This document shows, piece by piece, positions 5,187-5,667 of a DNA stretch of 5,667 nucleotides. Every line of letters starts with the position of its first letter. The stretch's first letter is position 1. This DNA comes from Candidatus Gastranaerophilales bacterium. GTDB lineage: Bacteria; Cyanobacteriota; Vampirovibrionia; Gastranaerophilales; Gastranaerophilaceae. The DNA lies in contig JAJPXE010000005.1 of assembly GCA_021205645.1 (NCBI GenBank), positions 1-5,667 on the forward strand, in the 5' to 3' direction. The notes below the pieces were generated by a model. The model saw nothing but the letters and a program-made list of their open reading frames with translations. It made no database searches and was not told where the DNA came from. The position numbers were made by a program, and so were the translations under genes.

Positions 5187-5667
5187 CTATTTAACGGGTA
5201 AATATGCCTGTGTATATGAATAATCTTCCTTAAAACCGATATTCCTGTACATTTTTAAAGCACTGTAATTATCAGTTTCAGTGGTAACATTAATTTCAGA
5301 AAAATCTCTAAGTCCTGAATTTACCCAATTTTTAATAACACCGACAGAACGTTTCAACAGATGTTCCGAATATCCTTTCCCGCGCAACTCTTTGTTTATG
5401 GCAACAAGAGGAATATTCGCTATTCTGCCGCCGGTAACATTTGTAAAGGCAAAACCTACAGGCTTTTCCAGATATAGAAGAACCGAAGTTGCTTCAGGAA
5501 GAAAATCACCGTATATATTATTAACAATTTTATCAATAATATCTTCAGTGCCGGACAGGCTTTTAAACCTCGTATCAAACAGGGCATCAGACGTATCTTT
5601 AAAATTATTATGTATAACTTTTACCGCATCTTTTTTGTAAACATCATCCCATTGCACTATTCTAAGC
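5187..5667 (-). CDS. GNAT-family N-acetyltransferase, probably 5'-truncated by the window
   Basis: A minus-strand gene; the C-terminus is complete (TAG at 5187-5189). Counting from the GTG at 5657, 156 residues are visible. GNAT motif A is LRGKGYSEHLL (91-101), matching R-x-x-G-x-small for acetyl-CoA pyrophosphate binding, after the strand IANIPLVAI (79-87). Motif B is NYSALKMYRNIGF (130-142), the usual N-x-x-A-x-x-x-Y-x-x-x-GF. GNAT enzymes transfer an acetyl group from acetyl-CoA to amines; the substrate cannot be told. The GTG has no ribosome binding site upstream and the frame stays open to the window edge (codons for Leu-Arg-Ile-Val), so the real start probably lies a little beyond 5667. 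It converges with the small gene at 4337 across a repeat-filled gap. Confidence 0.85.
   Translation of the reverse strand, partial: LRIVQWDDVYKKDAVKVIHNNFKDTSDALFDTRFKSLSGTEDIIDKIVNNIYGDFLPEATSVLLYLEKPVGFAFTNVTGGRIANIPLVAINKELRGKGYSEHLLKRSVGVIKNWVNSGLRDFSEINVTTETDNYSALKMYRNIGFKEDYSYTQAYLPVK

Noticed and set aside
5281..5640. Plus-strand open frame opposite the acetyltransferase
   Set aside because: The opposite frame carries clear GNAT motifs A and B; this one has no recognisable feature or ribosome binding site.

Overview
The window reads as a chromosomal fragment of an AT-rich Gram-negative-type bacterium. My best guess is a gut member of Gastranaerophilales/Vampirovibrionia (formerly Melainabacteria). 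The guess rests on the overall style of the AT-rich genes, on a GHL10-type exported hydrolase whose N-terminal beta domain resembles cyanobacterial homologues, and on a small protein starting MNVNGISSIGF. It is an inference from family memory; no rRNA or marker gene is present to confirm it.

Left part (1-4052): three co-directional genes. An exported TPR protein (29-679) overlaps an exported GHL10-family glycoside hydrolase-like protein (676-2754) by the four bases ATGA, so the two are almost certainly translated together and probably act together in the periplasm or at the cell surface. After 53 bases comes a complete cytoplasmic M20-family, peptidase T-like metallopeptidase (2808-4052) with all metal-binding motifs. 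It may be co-transcribed, but nothing ties it functionally to the first two.

Middle and right part (4052-5186): about 1.1 kb of repeat-rich DNA around one small gene. The gene (4337-4678) encodes a 113-residue protein with two hydrophobic, glycine-zipper-like segments, and has its own promoter-like sequence. Inverted copies of one GC-rich palindromic repeat lie on either side (4102-4185 and 4795-4880), together with an 18-base near-perfect inverted repeat (4092-4109 and 4728-4745). To the right is a 238-base element (4919-5156) bounded by perfect 19-base terminal inverted repeats and filled with nested hairpins. It resembles a MITE-like or REP-like non-coding element and carries no transposase.

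Right edge (5187-5667): a GNAT acetyltransferase on the minus strand, convergent with the small gene. Its reading frame stays open to the window edge, so the true start is probably outside.

The most unusual content is the non-coding repeat architecture at 4052-5156. No toxin, CRISPR, RNA gene or recognisable defence system is visible.
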